From the NCBI RefSeq assembly GCF_047300855.1, contig NZ_CP170197.1:496001-560000 (forward strand): 64,000 bases of DNA. The letters are read 5' to 3'. A model generated the notes under the pieces. The model saw only the letters and a program-made list of their open reading frames with translations, searched no databases and was not told where the DNA came from. Source of the stretch: Sulfuriferula sp047300855 (GTDB lineage Bacteria; Pseudomonadota; Gammaproteobacteria; Burkholderiales; Sulfuriferulaceae). The position numbers and the translations under genes are program-made. Positions 43,329-52,463 of the stretch are shown here, piece after piece (position 1 is the stretch's first letter; each line of letters starts with the position of its first letter).

Positions 43329-44003
43329 TCAGGAAGTGACCAAAGGCCCCTGATAAAGTACCGGGCCGGTAGGCTGGCCAGTAGGTGAACCGCCCGCAGG
43401 CTCAAGGCTGATCGCGACAGCCGGGGCACGCGCGAACTGGCCGCTCACCTGAGTTGGCAATGCCGCCGTTTTACTGCCAGTCAGTGGTACCAGGCCCAAT
43501 GACACAGGTTTTGCGCCAGTGGGGAGCAACCATAACTGCAGGGATTGATTTGCCGCCAACGTACGTGGTGCAAGCGATTTGATGGTGAGCTGAGAACCGC
43601 TTGCGCTGACCACCCAGGCCGGCTTGGCTTGCGTATCGTTAATCAGTGCAACATAGGTCAGCGCCGGTGCGCGCAGCGGCACAATCGCGATATACACAGC
43701 CAGCATCAGCGCGGCCGCTGTGGAAATCAGCCCCAGATTGCGCCAGAAAGCGAGGCTCCAGCGCGATACCGTTTGCATCCCGAGGCGTGTCTGGATATTG
43801 CGCCAGACATGTGGCGGCGGGTTAATGGGCGGTATGGCATCAGCCAGCGGCATCAACCGGGTCTGCCACGCAGCGACCTCATCGCGCAGGCTTGCATCGC
43901 TCAGCAGCAAACGTTCGAAGCGTGCCCGAGCATGGCCGTGCAGCGTCCCCAGCACATACTCGCTTGCCAGTTTCTGCCGTAGTTCGGGGTCGCTATACTT
44001 CAT
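43329..44003 (-). CDS. RskA-like anti-sigma factor
   Basis: This 224-residue protein has an N-terminal anti-sigma domain ('QKLASEYVLGTLHGHARARFERLL'), one membrane helix near residues 90-110 and a periplasmic RskA C-terminal domain ('NQSLQLWLLPTGAKPVSLGLVPL'). The ATG at 44003 has GGAAGG five nt upstream and overlaps the end of the sigma gene by 11 nt; the GTG at 44009 is the alternative. It should regulate the sigma factor encoded upstream. Confidence 0.92.
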   Translation of the reverse strand: MKYSDPELRQKLASEYVLGTLHGHARARFERLLLSDASLRDEVAAWQTRLMPLADAIPPINPPPHVWRNIQTRLGMQTVSRWSLAFWRNLGLISTAAALMLAVYIAIVPLRAPALTYVALINDTQAKPAWVVSASGSQLTIKSLAPRTLAANQSLQLWLLPTGAKPVSLGLVPLTGSKTAALPTQVSGQFARAPAVAISLEPAGGSPTGQPTGPVLYQGPLVTS

Positions 44004-44559
44004 GCGCACCTTCCAGACATTTTTTAATTGCGCCCAGTCCGCGCCTGATCCAGGTTTTAATGGTGCCGACAGGTAACTGCATATGCAGCGCCAATTCCGA
44101 ATGCGTCAGGCCCTGCCAGAAAGCCAGTGCGATCGTTTGCCTTTGCCGGGCTTCGATCTGCTCCATGCAGTCGTTCAACACTGCCGCATCACGGGACTGC
44201 GCCAGCCGGTCGAACAGCCCGGCGGATTCATCCGGCCAGTTTTCTTCGGCGTCATCGTTCACCACATCCTCGCGCCGCGGGCGCCGCAGCCAGTCCAGAG
44301 CCCGATTGCGCACAATATGCGTCATCCAGGTCATCGGCGCTGCTTTCGCGCTCGCATAGCTCGGGGCATGGTGCCAAATGCTGACAAACGATTCCTGCAA
44401 AATTTCTTCCGCCCAGTCCTGTCTTCTAACTATACGTAGCACAACGGCAAACAGTTTTGCTGAAGTGAGGCGATAGAGGCGTTCAAATGCCTGCTGATCC
44501 CCGAGCGCACAGCGGGAAAGCAAGTCGATCAGGGGATCTTCAGCAGAGGGCGGTGGCAT
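43993..44559 (-). CDS. SigK-like ECF sigma factor
   Basis: This 188-residue protein has region 2 ('AEEILQESFVSIWHHAPSY' and 'MTWMTHIVRNRALDWLRR') and region 4 ('RQRQTIALAFWQGLTHSELALHMQLPVGTIKTWIRRG'). Pairing with an RskA-like anti-sigma factor fits the SigK group, which often responds to oxidative or redox stress. Its gene overlaps the anti-sigma gene. It ends the leftward ferritin-like/haemoglobin region and may control it. No operator could be named. Confidence 0.93.
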   Translation of the reverse strand: MPPPSAEDPLIDLLSRCALGDQQAFERLYRLTSAKLFAVVLRIVRRQDWAEEILQESFVSIWHHAPSYASAKAAPMTWMTHIVRNRALDWLRRPRREDVVNDDAEENWPDESAGLFDRLAQSRDAAVLNDCMEQIEARQRQTIALAFWQGLTHSELALHMQLPVGTIKTWIRRGLGAIKKCLEGAHEV

Positions 44560-44658
44560 GTAATTAGTGTTGTGGTGAGTACGGGTAGCGAGTGTAAAAA
44601 GTGTAGAGGAAAAAAACCTGCTACTTGAGTATTTGTAACTGTTGCGGGTTCAATGATC

Positions 44659-44680
44659 AAAAAAGAAGCCTCTCGGGCTG
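44659..44680 (-). terminator. terminator of the gene at 44740-45435
   Basis: On the minus strand, AGCC-CGAGA-GGCT is followed by TC and six T. It lies about 60 nt beyond the stop at 44740. A second hairpin, CGCGAGT with ACTCGCG (44682-44705), sits between them. Confidence 0.65.
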
Positions 44681-44739
44681 ACGCGAGTAACCCGTATAAC
44701 TCGCGGATGGAAAAAATCACCCACAGCAGGCGCAATTGA

Positions 44740-45435
44740 TCAATCAGTTTCTTCGATTGGAGGGCGCCGGAGTGCACTTTCCAGGTCCGAGTAAGCTTGC
44801 GTTTTAACATGCGTAATCCTCTTGGATATCACTCGACTCCAATCGGGATGTACCAAGTTCGAGGGGCAGGGGGGGAGACCGAGGAACTCCAGGTACTTGC
44901 TGGTCTCGGGCTGCGCATTACCTGCGTGTGCAACAAGATTTCGTAACAACTTGGCTTCTGTCCTTGGATGGAGAAAGGTGCCAGTGTATTTTGGATAGGC
45001 GGTCTTGTTGGTAGTATCAGGATACGACAATTCGATTACCTGGAAGAAAAGAAGGGTGCTGAGATAGGGATTAGTCGAATCCACAGCCATTGCCCAAAGC
45101 CTGAGTTGGAGGGCAAGGGAACCAGTCCATTGCTGTGGGCAGGTTCCTGGAGGAATGCCACCGAGTACCCGAGTCACAAGCTTTAGTTCAACGGTGCCTG
45201 TGGCGGTACATGCCACTGCGCGTAATCGCACGTTGGTCAGAAAAAATATTCTGTCAAGCTCGCGATCAATCAGTTGCTGTGCATCGGAGTCATCTGGTCC
45301 TGTAGTTTCAACGGTTGCGTAGTAGCCATCTGACTGCAATTTTAGGTCAATGGTTGACGGCAGAGCTGCCTTGAATTGATCGTATTCGAGATCAATCCCC
45401 TGATCTTCAAAGGCTAGATGGTAAACAGTAAGCAT
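44740..45435 (-). CDS. hypothetical protein, possibly MauJ-like
   Basis: This 231-residue soluble protein has no signal peptide or obvious catalytic motif. 'ELDRIFFLTNVRLRAVAC', 'LSTLLFFQVIELSYPDTTN' and 'HPRTEAKLLRNLVAHAGNAQPETSKYL' are the most distinctive parts. The last block reminds me of proteins annotated MauJ, a family found outside methylamine clusters too, with no known function. It looks less GC-rich than its neighbours and lies alone between a terminator and an AT-rich 200-bp gap. It may have been acquired. Confidence 0.6.
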   Translation of the reverse strand: MLTVYHLAFEDQGIDLEYDQFKAALPSTIDLKLQSDGYYATVETTGPDDSDAQQLIDRELDRIFFLTNVRLRAVACTATGTVELKLVTRVLGGIPPGTCPQQWTGSLALQLRLWAMAVDSTNPYLSTLLFFQVIELSYPDTTNKTAYPKYTGTFLHPRTEAKLLRNLVAHAGNAQPETSKYLEFLGLPPCPSNLVHPDWSRVISKRITHVKTQAYSDLESALRRPPIEETD

Positions 45436-45635
45436 GCTGTGCGTTTTAACTTAAAGTCGATGTCTCAATGACAGAAAATAATACGTCAATACTCACATGG
45501 AGCGTGGACTAATTTAAATTAGCCTATCCGGACAGATAGGGGGTTTCGTAAGATCAATCCAGTGTCGCCAAAACAAAGTATTTATTGGAAATTTTGACAA
45601 GCGTTGGCGAGGTGAGCGGACCCGGTTTTTTTTCA

Positions 45636-46100
45636 CTAAACACCCCCGCCAAATCGATTCTGCCGCCATGCTTCAAACACCGTCACGGCGACCGAGTTCG
45701 ACAAATTCAGGCTGCGGCTCCCTGCCACCATCGGCAGGCGGATGCGTTGCTCGCCAGGGAATTCATCCAGCACGTCTGCCGGCAACCCGCGTGTTTCCGG
45801 GCCGAATACAAACACGTCGCCCGGCGCGAACTGGCAGGTGCCGATACTGACCGACGCTTTGGTAGTGAGCGCAAACAGGCGATGTCCATTCAACCGGGCG
45901 CGGCACGCTGCCCAGTCTTCATGCACCACCACACTGGCGTACTCGTGGTAATCCAGCCCGGCGCGGCGCAACTGTTTGTCTTCCAGTGAAAAAGCGAGCG
46001 GTTTGACCAGATGCAGGGTGCAGCCGGTATTGGCGGCAAGACGGATGACGTTGCCGGTATTGGGCGGGATTTCCGGCTGATAGAGAACGATGTTGAACAT
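45636..46100 (-). CDS. trmL: tRNA (cytidine/uridine-34-2'-O)-methyltransferase TrmL
   Basis: This 154-residue SPOUT methyltransferase acts on the wobble ribose of tRNA-Leu. 'VLYQPEIPPNTGNVIRLAANTG' opens the protein. 'FGPETRGLP' and 'RLPMVAGSRSLNLSNSVAV' form the knotted SAM site. Length and motifs are those of TrmL/YibK. It is divergent from gshA with about 60 bp between them. Confidence 0.96.
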   Translation of the reverse strand: MFNIVLYQPEIPPNTGNVIRLAANTGCTLHLVKPLAFSLEDKQLRRAGLDYHEYASVVVHEDWAACRARLNGHRLFALTTKASVSIGTCQFAPGDVFVFGPETRGLPADVLDEFPGEQRIRLPMVAGSRSLNLSNSVAVTVFEAWRQNRFGGGV

Positions 46101-46162
46101 GGGCAGGAAAGTCGGGGTCTACGGGATATAATCCACTCATAACGATTAAACGAGGCTTGCGC

Positions 46163-47443
46163 ATGGTACCGCATTTAACGACTGCCCTCACCGGGCCGCT
46201 GCTGGACATGGAGCGCCTGATTCTGGGCGCAACACCGCAGATTGAACGCTGGTTTCGAAACCAGTGGCAGGAACACGCCGCACCGTTTTACACCTCCGTG
46301 GATCTACGCAACAGCGGCTTCAAGCTGGCACCTGTCGATACCAACCTGTACCCCGGCGGGTTTAATAATCTCAACCCTGATTTCATCCCACTGGCAGTGC
46401 AGGCGGCAATGAGCGCGGTGGAAAAAATCTGTCCGGACGCGCAGCGCCTGCTGCTGATCCCGGAAAACCACACGCGCAATCTGTTCTATCTGCAAAACGT
46501 GGCGCAGCTGGCCAATATCCTGCAGCAAACCGGGCTGGAAGTGCGCCTGGGCAGCTTGATACCGGAGTTGACCGAACCGCTCAAGGTGGATCTGCCTGAT
46601 GGCACCTCGCTGCTGCTCGAACCCATCGTGCGTCACGGCAACCGCATTGGCGTGGCGGGTTTCGACCCATGTGCGATTCTGCTTAACAACGATCTGTCCG
46701 GCGGTATCCCGGCGCTGCTGCAAAATATCGAGCAATCGCTGCTGCCGCCGCTGCATGCCGGCTGGCATGTGCGCCGCAAGTCGCGCCATTTTGCCGCCTA
46801 CAACCAGGTGGCGACAGAGTTCGCCGCGCTGATCGGGCTCGATCCATGGTTCATCAATCCGTATTTTTCCACCTGCGGACGCGTCAATTTTCAGGAGCGT
46901 CAGGGCGAAGAATGTCTGGAGAAAAATGTCGCCATCGTGCTCGAACAAATCCGCAACAAATACGCCGAATACAAGATCGACGCCGAGCCTTTTGTGATTG
47001 CCAAGGCCGATGCAGGCACTTACGGCATGGGTATCATGACGGTGAAAGATCCGTCCGAAGTGCGTGAACTGAACCGCAAGCAGCGCAACAAGATGGCGGT
47101 GGGCAAGGAAGGCCAGCAAATCTCCGAAGTCATCATCCAGGAAGGGGTGCATACCTTCGAGAGCATCAATGACGCGGTAGCAGAGCCGGTGGTATATATG
47201 ATCGACCATTTCGTCGTCGGCGGATTTTATCGCGTGCATACCGGACGCGGGCCGGATGAAAACCTCAATTCGCCGGGGATGCACTTCGTGCCGCTGGCAT
47301 TCGCTACCCCGTGTTGCACACCGAACCGGTTGGCCAATCCTGATTCCACCCCAAACCGCTTCTATACTTACGGCGTGGTGGCGCGGCTGGCGATGCTGGC
47401 GGCTTCCATCGAACTGGAACAGACCGATCCGGACAACCAATGA
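46163..47443 (+). CDS. gshA: glutamate--cysteine ligase (proteobacterial TIGR02049 type)
   Basis: This 426-residue enzyme makes gamma-glutamylcysteine, the first step of glutathione synthesis. It is not the E. coli type but the class found in betaproteobacteria and cyanobacteria-like groups. It carries 'DLRNSGFKLAPVDTNLYPGGFNNL', 'PENHTRN' and 'FVIAKADAGTYGMGIM'. The ATG at 46163 has GAGG seven nt upstream. Its stop overlaps the gshB start as ATGA. Confidence 0.93.
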   Translation: MVPHLTTALTGPLLDMERLILGATPQIERWFRNQWQEHAAPFYTSVDLRNSGFKLAPVDTNLYPGGFNNLNPDFIPLAVQAAMSAVEKICPDAQRLLLIPENHTRNLFYLQNVAQLANILQQTGLEVRLGSLIPELTEPLKVDLPDGTSLLLEPIVRHGNRIGVAGFDPCAILLNNDLSGGIPALLQNIEQSLLPPLHAGWHVRRKSRHFAAYNQVATEFAALIGLDPWFINPYFSTCGRVNFQERQGEECLEKNVAIVLEQIRNKYAEYKIDAEPFVIAKADAGTYGMGIMTVKDPSEVRELNRKQRNKMAVGKEGQQISEVIIQEGVHTFESINDAVAEPVVYMIDHFVVGGFYRVHTGRGPDENLNSPGMHFVPLAFATPCCTPNRLANPDSTPNRFYTYGVVARLAMLAASIELEQTDPDNQ

Positions 47444-48381
47444 AGCTTGCCTTTATCCTCGACCCGCTAGCCGCGCTCAAAGCCTACAAGGACAGTACGG
47501 TCGCCATGCTGCGCGAAGCAGCGGCGCGCGGCCATGCGCTGTTTGCGCTGCGCCAGGCGGATATTATCCTGCGCGACAATCAGATCATCGGCTACGCCAA
47601 GCCGTTGCGCGTTAGCGCCGACAACGCCAACTGGTTTGAGTTGGGAGCCGCCGAGGCGACGCCATTGAGCCACTTCGATGCGGTGGTGATGCGCAAGGAC
47701 CCGCCGTTCGATACCGAATACCTGTACACCACGCACCTGCTGGAGCTGGCGCAAAGCCACGGCGCACGGGTATTCAACCGTCCCGATTCGCTGCGCGATT
47801 TCAACGAGAAGCTCGCCATCGCGCGCTTTCCGCAATTTACCGTACCCACGCTGGTAACGCGGCGTGCCTCTCATATCAAGGCATTCCTGACAGAGTATGG
47901 CGACGTGATTCTCAAGCCGCTGGATGGCATGGGCGGAGCAGGGATTTTCCGGGTGCGTGGCGATGACGCGAATCTGAATGTCATCGTGGAAACACTGACC
48001 CAGCTGGAAACCCGCACGGTGATGGCGCAACGCTATATCCCGGAAATTACCCGGGGCGACAAGCGCATCCTGCTGATCGACGGCGAGGTGGTGCCGTTCG
48101 CGCTGGCACGAATTCCCGCCGAAGGAGAAACGCGCGGCAACCTGGCTGCGGGCGGGCGCGGCGTCGCTCAACCCCTGTCCGAACGCGACCGCGAAATTGC
48201 GCAGACCATTGCGCCGGCGGTGCGCGATCTGGGATTGTTCCTGGTCGGGCTGGACGTGATCGGCGACTATCTCACCGAAATCAACGTCACCAGCCCCACC
48301 GGTTTTCAGGAAATCACCCAGCAGACCGGTTTTAACGTGGCCGGGATGTTCATCGATGCGCTGGAACGGCGATGCGCTTGA
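47440..48381 (+). CDS. gshB: glutathione synthetase
   Basis: This 313-residue ATP-grasp enzyme adds glycine to gamma-glutamylcysteine. 'FILDPLAALKAYKDSTVAML', 'MRKDPPFDTEYLY', 'LKPLDGMGGAGIFR' and 'EINVTSPTGFQEI' are the classic family blocks. It overlaps gshA by 4 nt and apbE by 10 nt, so the three genes form one unit. The glutaredoxin encoded at 52953 depends on glutathione. Confidence 0.97.
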   Translation: MKLAFILDPLAALKAYKDSTVAMLREAAARGHALFALRQADIILRDNQIIGYAKPLRVSADNANWFELGAAEATPLSHFDAVVMRKDPPFDTEYLYTTHLLELAQSHGARVFNRPDSLRDFNEKLAIARFPQFTVPTLVTRRASHIKAFLTEYGDVILKPLDGMGGAGIFRVRGDDANLNVIVETLTQLETRTVMAQRYIPEITRGDKRILLIDGEVVPFALARIPAEGETRGNLAAGGRGVAQPLSERDREIAQTIAPAVRDLGLFLVGLDVIGDYLTEINVTSPTGFQEITQQTGFNVAGMFIDALERRCA

Positions 48382-49385
48382 TCGGTGTTTTGGCGCTATT
48401 GCTGCTGGCTTTGGCAGGTTGTGCCAAACCGCCCCTTTACACCCAGGAAAGCTACGTATTCGGTACCCGCGTGGAGGTGAGCATTTACGGCGAACCGGAA
48501 GCCAAGGCGCGCCGTGTCACAGCGCAAGTATTGCGCGATTTCGACGCGATGCACCACAGCCTGCATGCCTGGGAGCCGGGCACGCTGGAGCGCATGAACG
48601 GCATCTTCGAACTGAGTCCGAGCCAGGCCGCGATTGCGCCCGGCATGATTCCGATTATTCGCGATGCCACGCGTTATTCGGAACAATCGCAAGGCTTGTT
48701 CAACCCGGCCATCGGCAACCTGATCCGCTTGTGGGGGTTTCAGTCCGATACTTTCAAGGCGAAATTGCCTGACCCGGTAAAAATCGCCGAACTGGTGCGC
48801 GCCAATCCGCAAATGCGTGACATCGTTATCGACGGCATCATGTTCCACAGCACCAACCCTGCGGTGCGGCTGGATCTGGGCGGTTATGCCAAGGGCTATG
48901 CACTGGACGTGGCGGCCCGCTATCTGCGCAGCCAGGGGGTAAAAAACGCGCTGATCAATATTGGCGGCAATATCCTGGCGCTGGGGCAGCACGGCGACCG
49001 CCCATGGCGCGTAGGCATCCAGAATCCGCGTGGTCCCGGTCCCATCGCCACGCTGGATTTGCGCGATGGTGAAGCCATCGGCACCTCGGGCGACTATCAG
49101 CGCTACTTCGAAGTGGGCGGCAAGCGTTATTGCCACATCATCGATCCGCGCACCGGCTGGCCCGCGCAAGGGGTACGGGCGGTCACCGTCCTGATTCCGC
49201 CGTCAGACCATGCCGGTACCCTTTCGGATGTCGCCAGCAAGCCCATTTTCATTTCGGGGAGTGCTGGCTGGCGTGCCGCAGCGCAACGCATGGGCGTGGC
49301 TGATGTGATGTTTATCGACGGGCAAGGGCACGTCGAACTCACCGACGGCATGAAACAGCGTCTGCATTTCGAATCACTGTCCTGA
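48372..49385 (+). CDS. apbE: FAD:protein FMN transferase ApbE
   Basis: This 337-residue lipoprotein has a signal ending in 'LALAGCAKP'. 'FDAMHHSLHAWEPGTLERMNG', 'RLDLGGYAKGYALD', 'ALINIGGNILALG' and 'HIIDPRTGWPA' define ApbE. It attaches FMN covalently to Thr/Ser of Nqr/Rnf-type proteins outside the membrane. None of those targets is in the window. The ATG overlaps the gshB end by 10 nt. Confidence 0.95.
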   Translation: MRLIGVLALLLLALAGCAKPPLYTQESYVFGTRVEVSIYGEPEAKARRVTAQVLRDFDAMHHSLHAWEPGTLERMNGIFELSPSQAAIAPGMIPIIRDATRYSEQSQGLFNPAIGNLIRLWGFQSDTFKAKLPDPVKIAELVRANPQMRDIVIDGIMFHSTNPAVRLDLGGYAKGYALDVAARYLRSQGVKNALINIGGNILALGQHGDRPWRVGIQNPRGPGPIATLDLRDGEAIGTSGDYQRYFEVGGKRYCHIIDPRTGWPAQGVRAVTVLIPPSDHAGTLSDVASKPIFISGSAGWRAAAQRMGVADVMFIDGQGHVELTDGMKQRLHFESLS

Positions 49386-49427
49386 CTGCGGTAGAATGAT
49401 TACCCGCTTTAATTTGATTCGATAATC

Positions 49428-49841
49428 ATGATTGGCATACTCATCGTCGCCCACGGCAGCCTGGGCGAAAGTCTGATTCAATGCGCCACACACGTTATGG
49501 GCGAGCGCCCGCCTTATCTTACGCCGTTGAACGTGATGGATTGCCCGGACATCATGGCGATGACGGCGAAAGCCCAGCAGATGATAGACGAGCTTGACCA
49601 GGGTGACGGCGTATTGATGCTATCGGATATTTACGGCGCTACGCCATGCAATACCGCCTGCCGCCTGCTTTATCCTGGACGGGTGGAAGGCATCGCCGGG
49701 GTCAACCTGCCCATGCTGATCCGCGCACTGACTTATCGCCATGAACCACTCGACAAGCTGGTAATCAAGGCACTCTCCGGTGGCCACGAAGGCATTCTGC
49801 ATATTTCACCGGAGTTGTGCGATGCTGCAACAGGACGTTGA
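49428..49841 (+). CDS. PTS EIIA component, mannose family
   Basis: This 137-residue protein has the phosphorylated His at residue 9 in 'GILIVAHGSLG'. 'VLMLSDIYGATPCNTACRLL' and 'GVNLPMLIRAL' follow, as in EIIA-Man domains. No EIIB, EIIC or EIID gene is near, so this is likely part of a regulatory phosphorelay rather than sugar import. The gene overlaps HPr by 20 nt. Confidence 0.95.
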   Translation: MIGILIVAHGSLGESLIQCATHVMGERPPYLTPLNVMDCPDIMAMTAKAQQMIDELDQGDGVLMLSDIYGATPCNTACRLLYPGRVEGIAGVNLPMLIRALTYRHEPLDKLVIKALSGGHEGILHISPELCDAATGR

Positions 49842-50091
49842 AATCACCAATAAGCTCGGGCTGCATGCGCGCGCCTCAGCCAAGCTCACGCAGACCGCCG
49901 GACAGTTCCAGAGCGCAATCTGGCTCACCCGCAATAACCGCCGGGTCAACGCCAAAAGCATCATGGGCGTCATGATGCTGGCGGCAGCCAAAGGCAGCAC
50001 CATCAGCCTGGAAACGGAAGGCGAGGATGAAGCTGCGGCAATGGACGCCCTGCTGGCATTGATCAACGACAAGTTCGGGGAAGGCGAGTGA
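49822..50091 (+). CDS. ptsH: HPr phosphocarrier protein
   Basis: This 89-residue protein has the EI-phosphorylated His15 in 'NKLGLHARASAKL' and a Ser46 in 'NAKSIMGVM', the site used by HPr kinase. The start at 49822 has GGAG upstream and lies inside the EIIA gene. Its end overlaps ptsI as GTGA. EIIA, HPr and EI form a chained unit. Confidence 0.96.
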   Translation: MLQQDVEITNKLGLHARASAKLTQTAGQFQSAIWLTRNNRRVNAKSIMGVMMLAAAKGSTISLETEGEDEAAAMDALLALINDKFGEGE

Positions 50092-51812
50092 GCGCCACCC
50101 TGCACGGCATCGGCGTGTCCAGCGGGATTGCCATTGGGCCTGCCCGGCTGGCTTCGCATACCCGTATTGAAGTTGCGCATTATGTGCTGCAAAAGGCGCA
50201 CATTGCGGAGGAGCTGGAGCGCTTCGACGAAGCCGTGCAGACGGTGCGCGCCGAGATGAGCGCATTGCACAGCCAGATCCCCGCCAATGCACCGGCCGAG
50301 CTGCCCGCATTCCTCGATATGCATTTAATGATTCTGAATGACTCGATGCTGTCGCAAGCACCGAAGCAGCTTATCGAAACCCAGCAATGCAATGCGGAGT
50401 GGGCGCTCACCCAGCAGATGGAGCAACTGGTGGCGCAGTTCGACGAAATTAACGACCCCTATCTGCGCGAGCGCAAGGCCGACGTGGTGCAGGTGGTGGA
50501 GCGCGTTATCAAGGTGCTGCTGGGACATCCCGGACATTTGCCGCTGGCCGAAGATGAGCGCCATGACGGCATCCTGGTAGCACACGATCTCTCCCCAGCC
50601 GACATGATCGGCTTCAAACGCCAGCAGTTTGCGGCATTCATTACCGACGTGGGAGGGGCCACATCCCATACTGCCATTCTTGCGCGCAGCCTGAATATCC
50701 CCTCGGTGATGGCGCTGCACAATGCGCGCAGCCTGATCCGGGAAAATGAAACCATCATCGTGGATGGTGACAACGGGGTGGTGATTCTCGACCCGGATGA
50801 AACGGTGCTGGAAGAGTACCGGCTGCGCCAGAACGAATGGAAGATTGAACACCAGAAGCTCAGGCGCCTGAAAGGCAACCGTGCCGCCACGCTGGATGGC
50901 GTGGTGGTGGAACTGCACGGCAACATTGAACTGCCGCAAGATGTAGCGGCGGTGCAGGAATCCGGCGCTACGGGCATCGGCCTGTTCCGCAGCGAATTCC
51001 TGTTCATGAATCGCGCGGATCTGCCCAGCGAGGATGAGCAGTTCGAAGCTTTTCGCGAAGTGGCGGAGGCGATGAACGGCATGCCGGTGACCATCCGCAC
51101 CCTCGATCTGGGTGCTGACAAGCCGCTGGCCGGACTCACTGCCCACAGCCTCAATCCGGCACTCGGGCTGCGCGCGATTCGCCTGTGTCTGGCTGAACCG
51201 AAATTGTTCCGCACCCAGTTGCGCGCCATCCTGCGTGCTTCGCACTTTGGTCAGGTGCGTATCCTTATACCCATGCTGTCCAGCCTGCCGGAACTGCGCC
51301 AGACCCAGTATGCGATCGAAGCGGCCAAGGCCAGCTTGGTTGTCGACGGCATCGCGTTTGATCCGAACGTGAAGGTGGGGGGCATGATAGAAATCCCGGC
51401 CGCTGCTCTGGCCGCCCAAAGTTTTGCCGAGCGCATGGATTTCCTGTCGATAGGCACGAACGACCTGATCCAGTACACACTGGCGATAGATCGTGCCGAC
51501 GACAGCGTGGCGCACTTGTACGACCCATTGCATCCGGCGGTATTGCAGCTGATCGCGATGACCATCCGCGCTGGCGAAAAAGCAGGCAAGCCAGTATCGG
51601 TGTGCGGCGAAATGGCGGGCGACCCGCTGCTCACCCGGCTGTTATTGGGACTGGGGCTGCGCAGCTATTCCATGCACCCGGCCAGTCTGCTCTCGGTCAA
51701 ACAGCGGGTGCTCAAAAGCAATAGCGTGGAGGCCGCCACGCAGGCGAACAAAATCATGCGTGGCCACGAGCCGGACAAGCTGCAAACCCTGCTCACCCGG
51801 TTGAACGCCTGA
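50088..51812 (+). CDS. ptsI: PTS enzyme I
   Basis: This 574-residue phosphotransferase moves phosphate from PEP to HPr. The phosphohistidine is H194 in 'GGATSHTAILARSL'. The PEP site includes 'GIGLFRSEFLFMNR' and 'LSIGTNDLIQYTLAIDR', with a catalytic 'VCGEMAGDP' near the C-terminus. The start is GTG at 50088 overlapping the HPr stop. Its stop overlaps the next start by 1 nt (TGATG). Confidence 0.97.
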   Translation: MSATLHGIGVSSGIAIGPARLASHTRIEVAHYVLQKAHIAEELERFDEAVQTVRAEMSALHSQIPANAPAELPAFLDMHLMILNDSMLSQAPKQLIETQQCNAEWALTQQMEQLVAQFDEINDPYLRERKADVVQVVERVIKVLLGHPGHLPLAEDERHDGILVAHDLSPADMIGFKRQQFAAFITDVGGATSHTAILARSLNIPSVMALHNARSLIRENETIIVDGDNGVVILDPDETVLEEYRLRQNEWKIEHQKLRRLKGNRAATLDGVVVELHGNIELPQDVAAVQESGATGIGLFRSEFLFMNRADLPSEDEQFEAFREVAEAMNGMPVTIRTLDLGADKPLAGLTAHSLNPALGLRAIRLCLAEPKLFRTQLRAILRASHFGQVRILIPMLSSLPELRQTQYAIEAAKASLVVDGIAFDPNVKVGGMIEIPAAALAAQSFAERMDFLSIGTNDLIQYTLAIDRADDSVAHLYDPLHPAVLQLIAMTIRAGEKAGKPVSVCGEMAGDPLLTRLLLGLGLRSYSMHPASLLSVKQRVLKSNSVEAATQANKIMRGHEPDKLQTLLTRLNA

Positions 51813-52426
51813 TGCAGCCGCAGTATTGGCAGCAGGCCACCCTGGAACTGTCCGCAGCTGACGCCGTGTTGAAGTCGCTGATCGCACGTTATCCGGAAAT
51901 CAGTCTGCGCAGCCGTGGTGACGCGTTCTCTACGCTTGCGCGTTCTATCGCCGGGCAGCAGATTTCGGTGAAAGCCTCCGAGGCGGTGTGGCAGCGTTTG
52001 CTGGCTTGTGTTGTGGTTACGCCGGAAGCCATTGCCAATACTGCGCCTGAGGTTTTGCGCACATGCGGTTTTTCACTGCGAAAAGTTGAATACCTGCGCG
52101 ATCTCGCGGCCAAATTTGTTGATGGCTCAGTGCATCCCGGCTTGTGGCAGGATATGGACGACGAGTCGGTGATTGTCGAATTGTGCCAAGTACGGGGGAT
52201 AGGCCGCTGGACGGCGGAAATGTTCCTGATGTTCTATCTGTTACGTCCGGATGTACTGCCGCTCGATGACATTGGCCTGCAAAAAGCCATGGCCGCGCAT
52301 TATCAGAATGGCGCACCGATCAGCAAAATCAAAATGCGCAGCCTTGCGGAAACCTGGCGTCCGTGGCGTTCTGTGGCGACCTGGTATTTGTGGCGTAGCC
52401 TGGATCCGCAGGTCGTTGCTTACTAG
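51812..52426 (+). CDS. AlkA-like DNA-3-methyladenine glycosylase
   Basis: This 204-residue HhH-GPD protein has 'SIAGQQISVKASEAVWQRL', the helix-hairpin-helix 'VRGIGRWTAEMFLMFYL' and the catalytic Asp in 'LPLDDIGLQKAM'. It lacks the N-terminal domain of E. coli AlkA and so matches the short Mag1/AlkA form. It removes alkylated purines. The ATG overlaps the ptsI stop. Confidence 0.92.
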   Translation: MQPQYWQQATLELSAADAVLKSLIARYPEISLRSRGDAFSTLARSIAGQQISVKASEAVWQRLLACVVVTPEAIANTAPEVLRTCGFSLRKVEYLRDLAAKFVDGSVHPGLWQDMDDESVIVELCQVRGIGRWTAEMFLMFYLLRPDVLPLDDIGLQKAMAAHYQNGAPISKIKMRSLAETWRPWRSVATWYLWRSLDPQVVAY

Positions 52427-52463
52427 TTTAGTGTGAAACAGTACACTAGCCACGCTCCGGCAC

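Noticed and set aside
44529..44810. 93-codon leftward frame upstream of the SigK-like gene
   Set aside because: It crosses a terminator and the end of the hypothetical gene at 44740, and has no ribosome site or family resemblance.
50325..51533. 402-codon antisense open frame opposite ptsI
   Set aside because: It lies inside an intact enzyme I gene and its product lacks conserved features.
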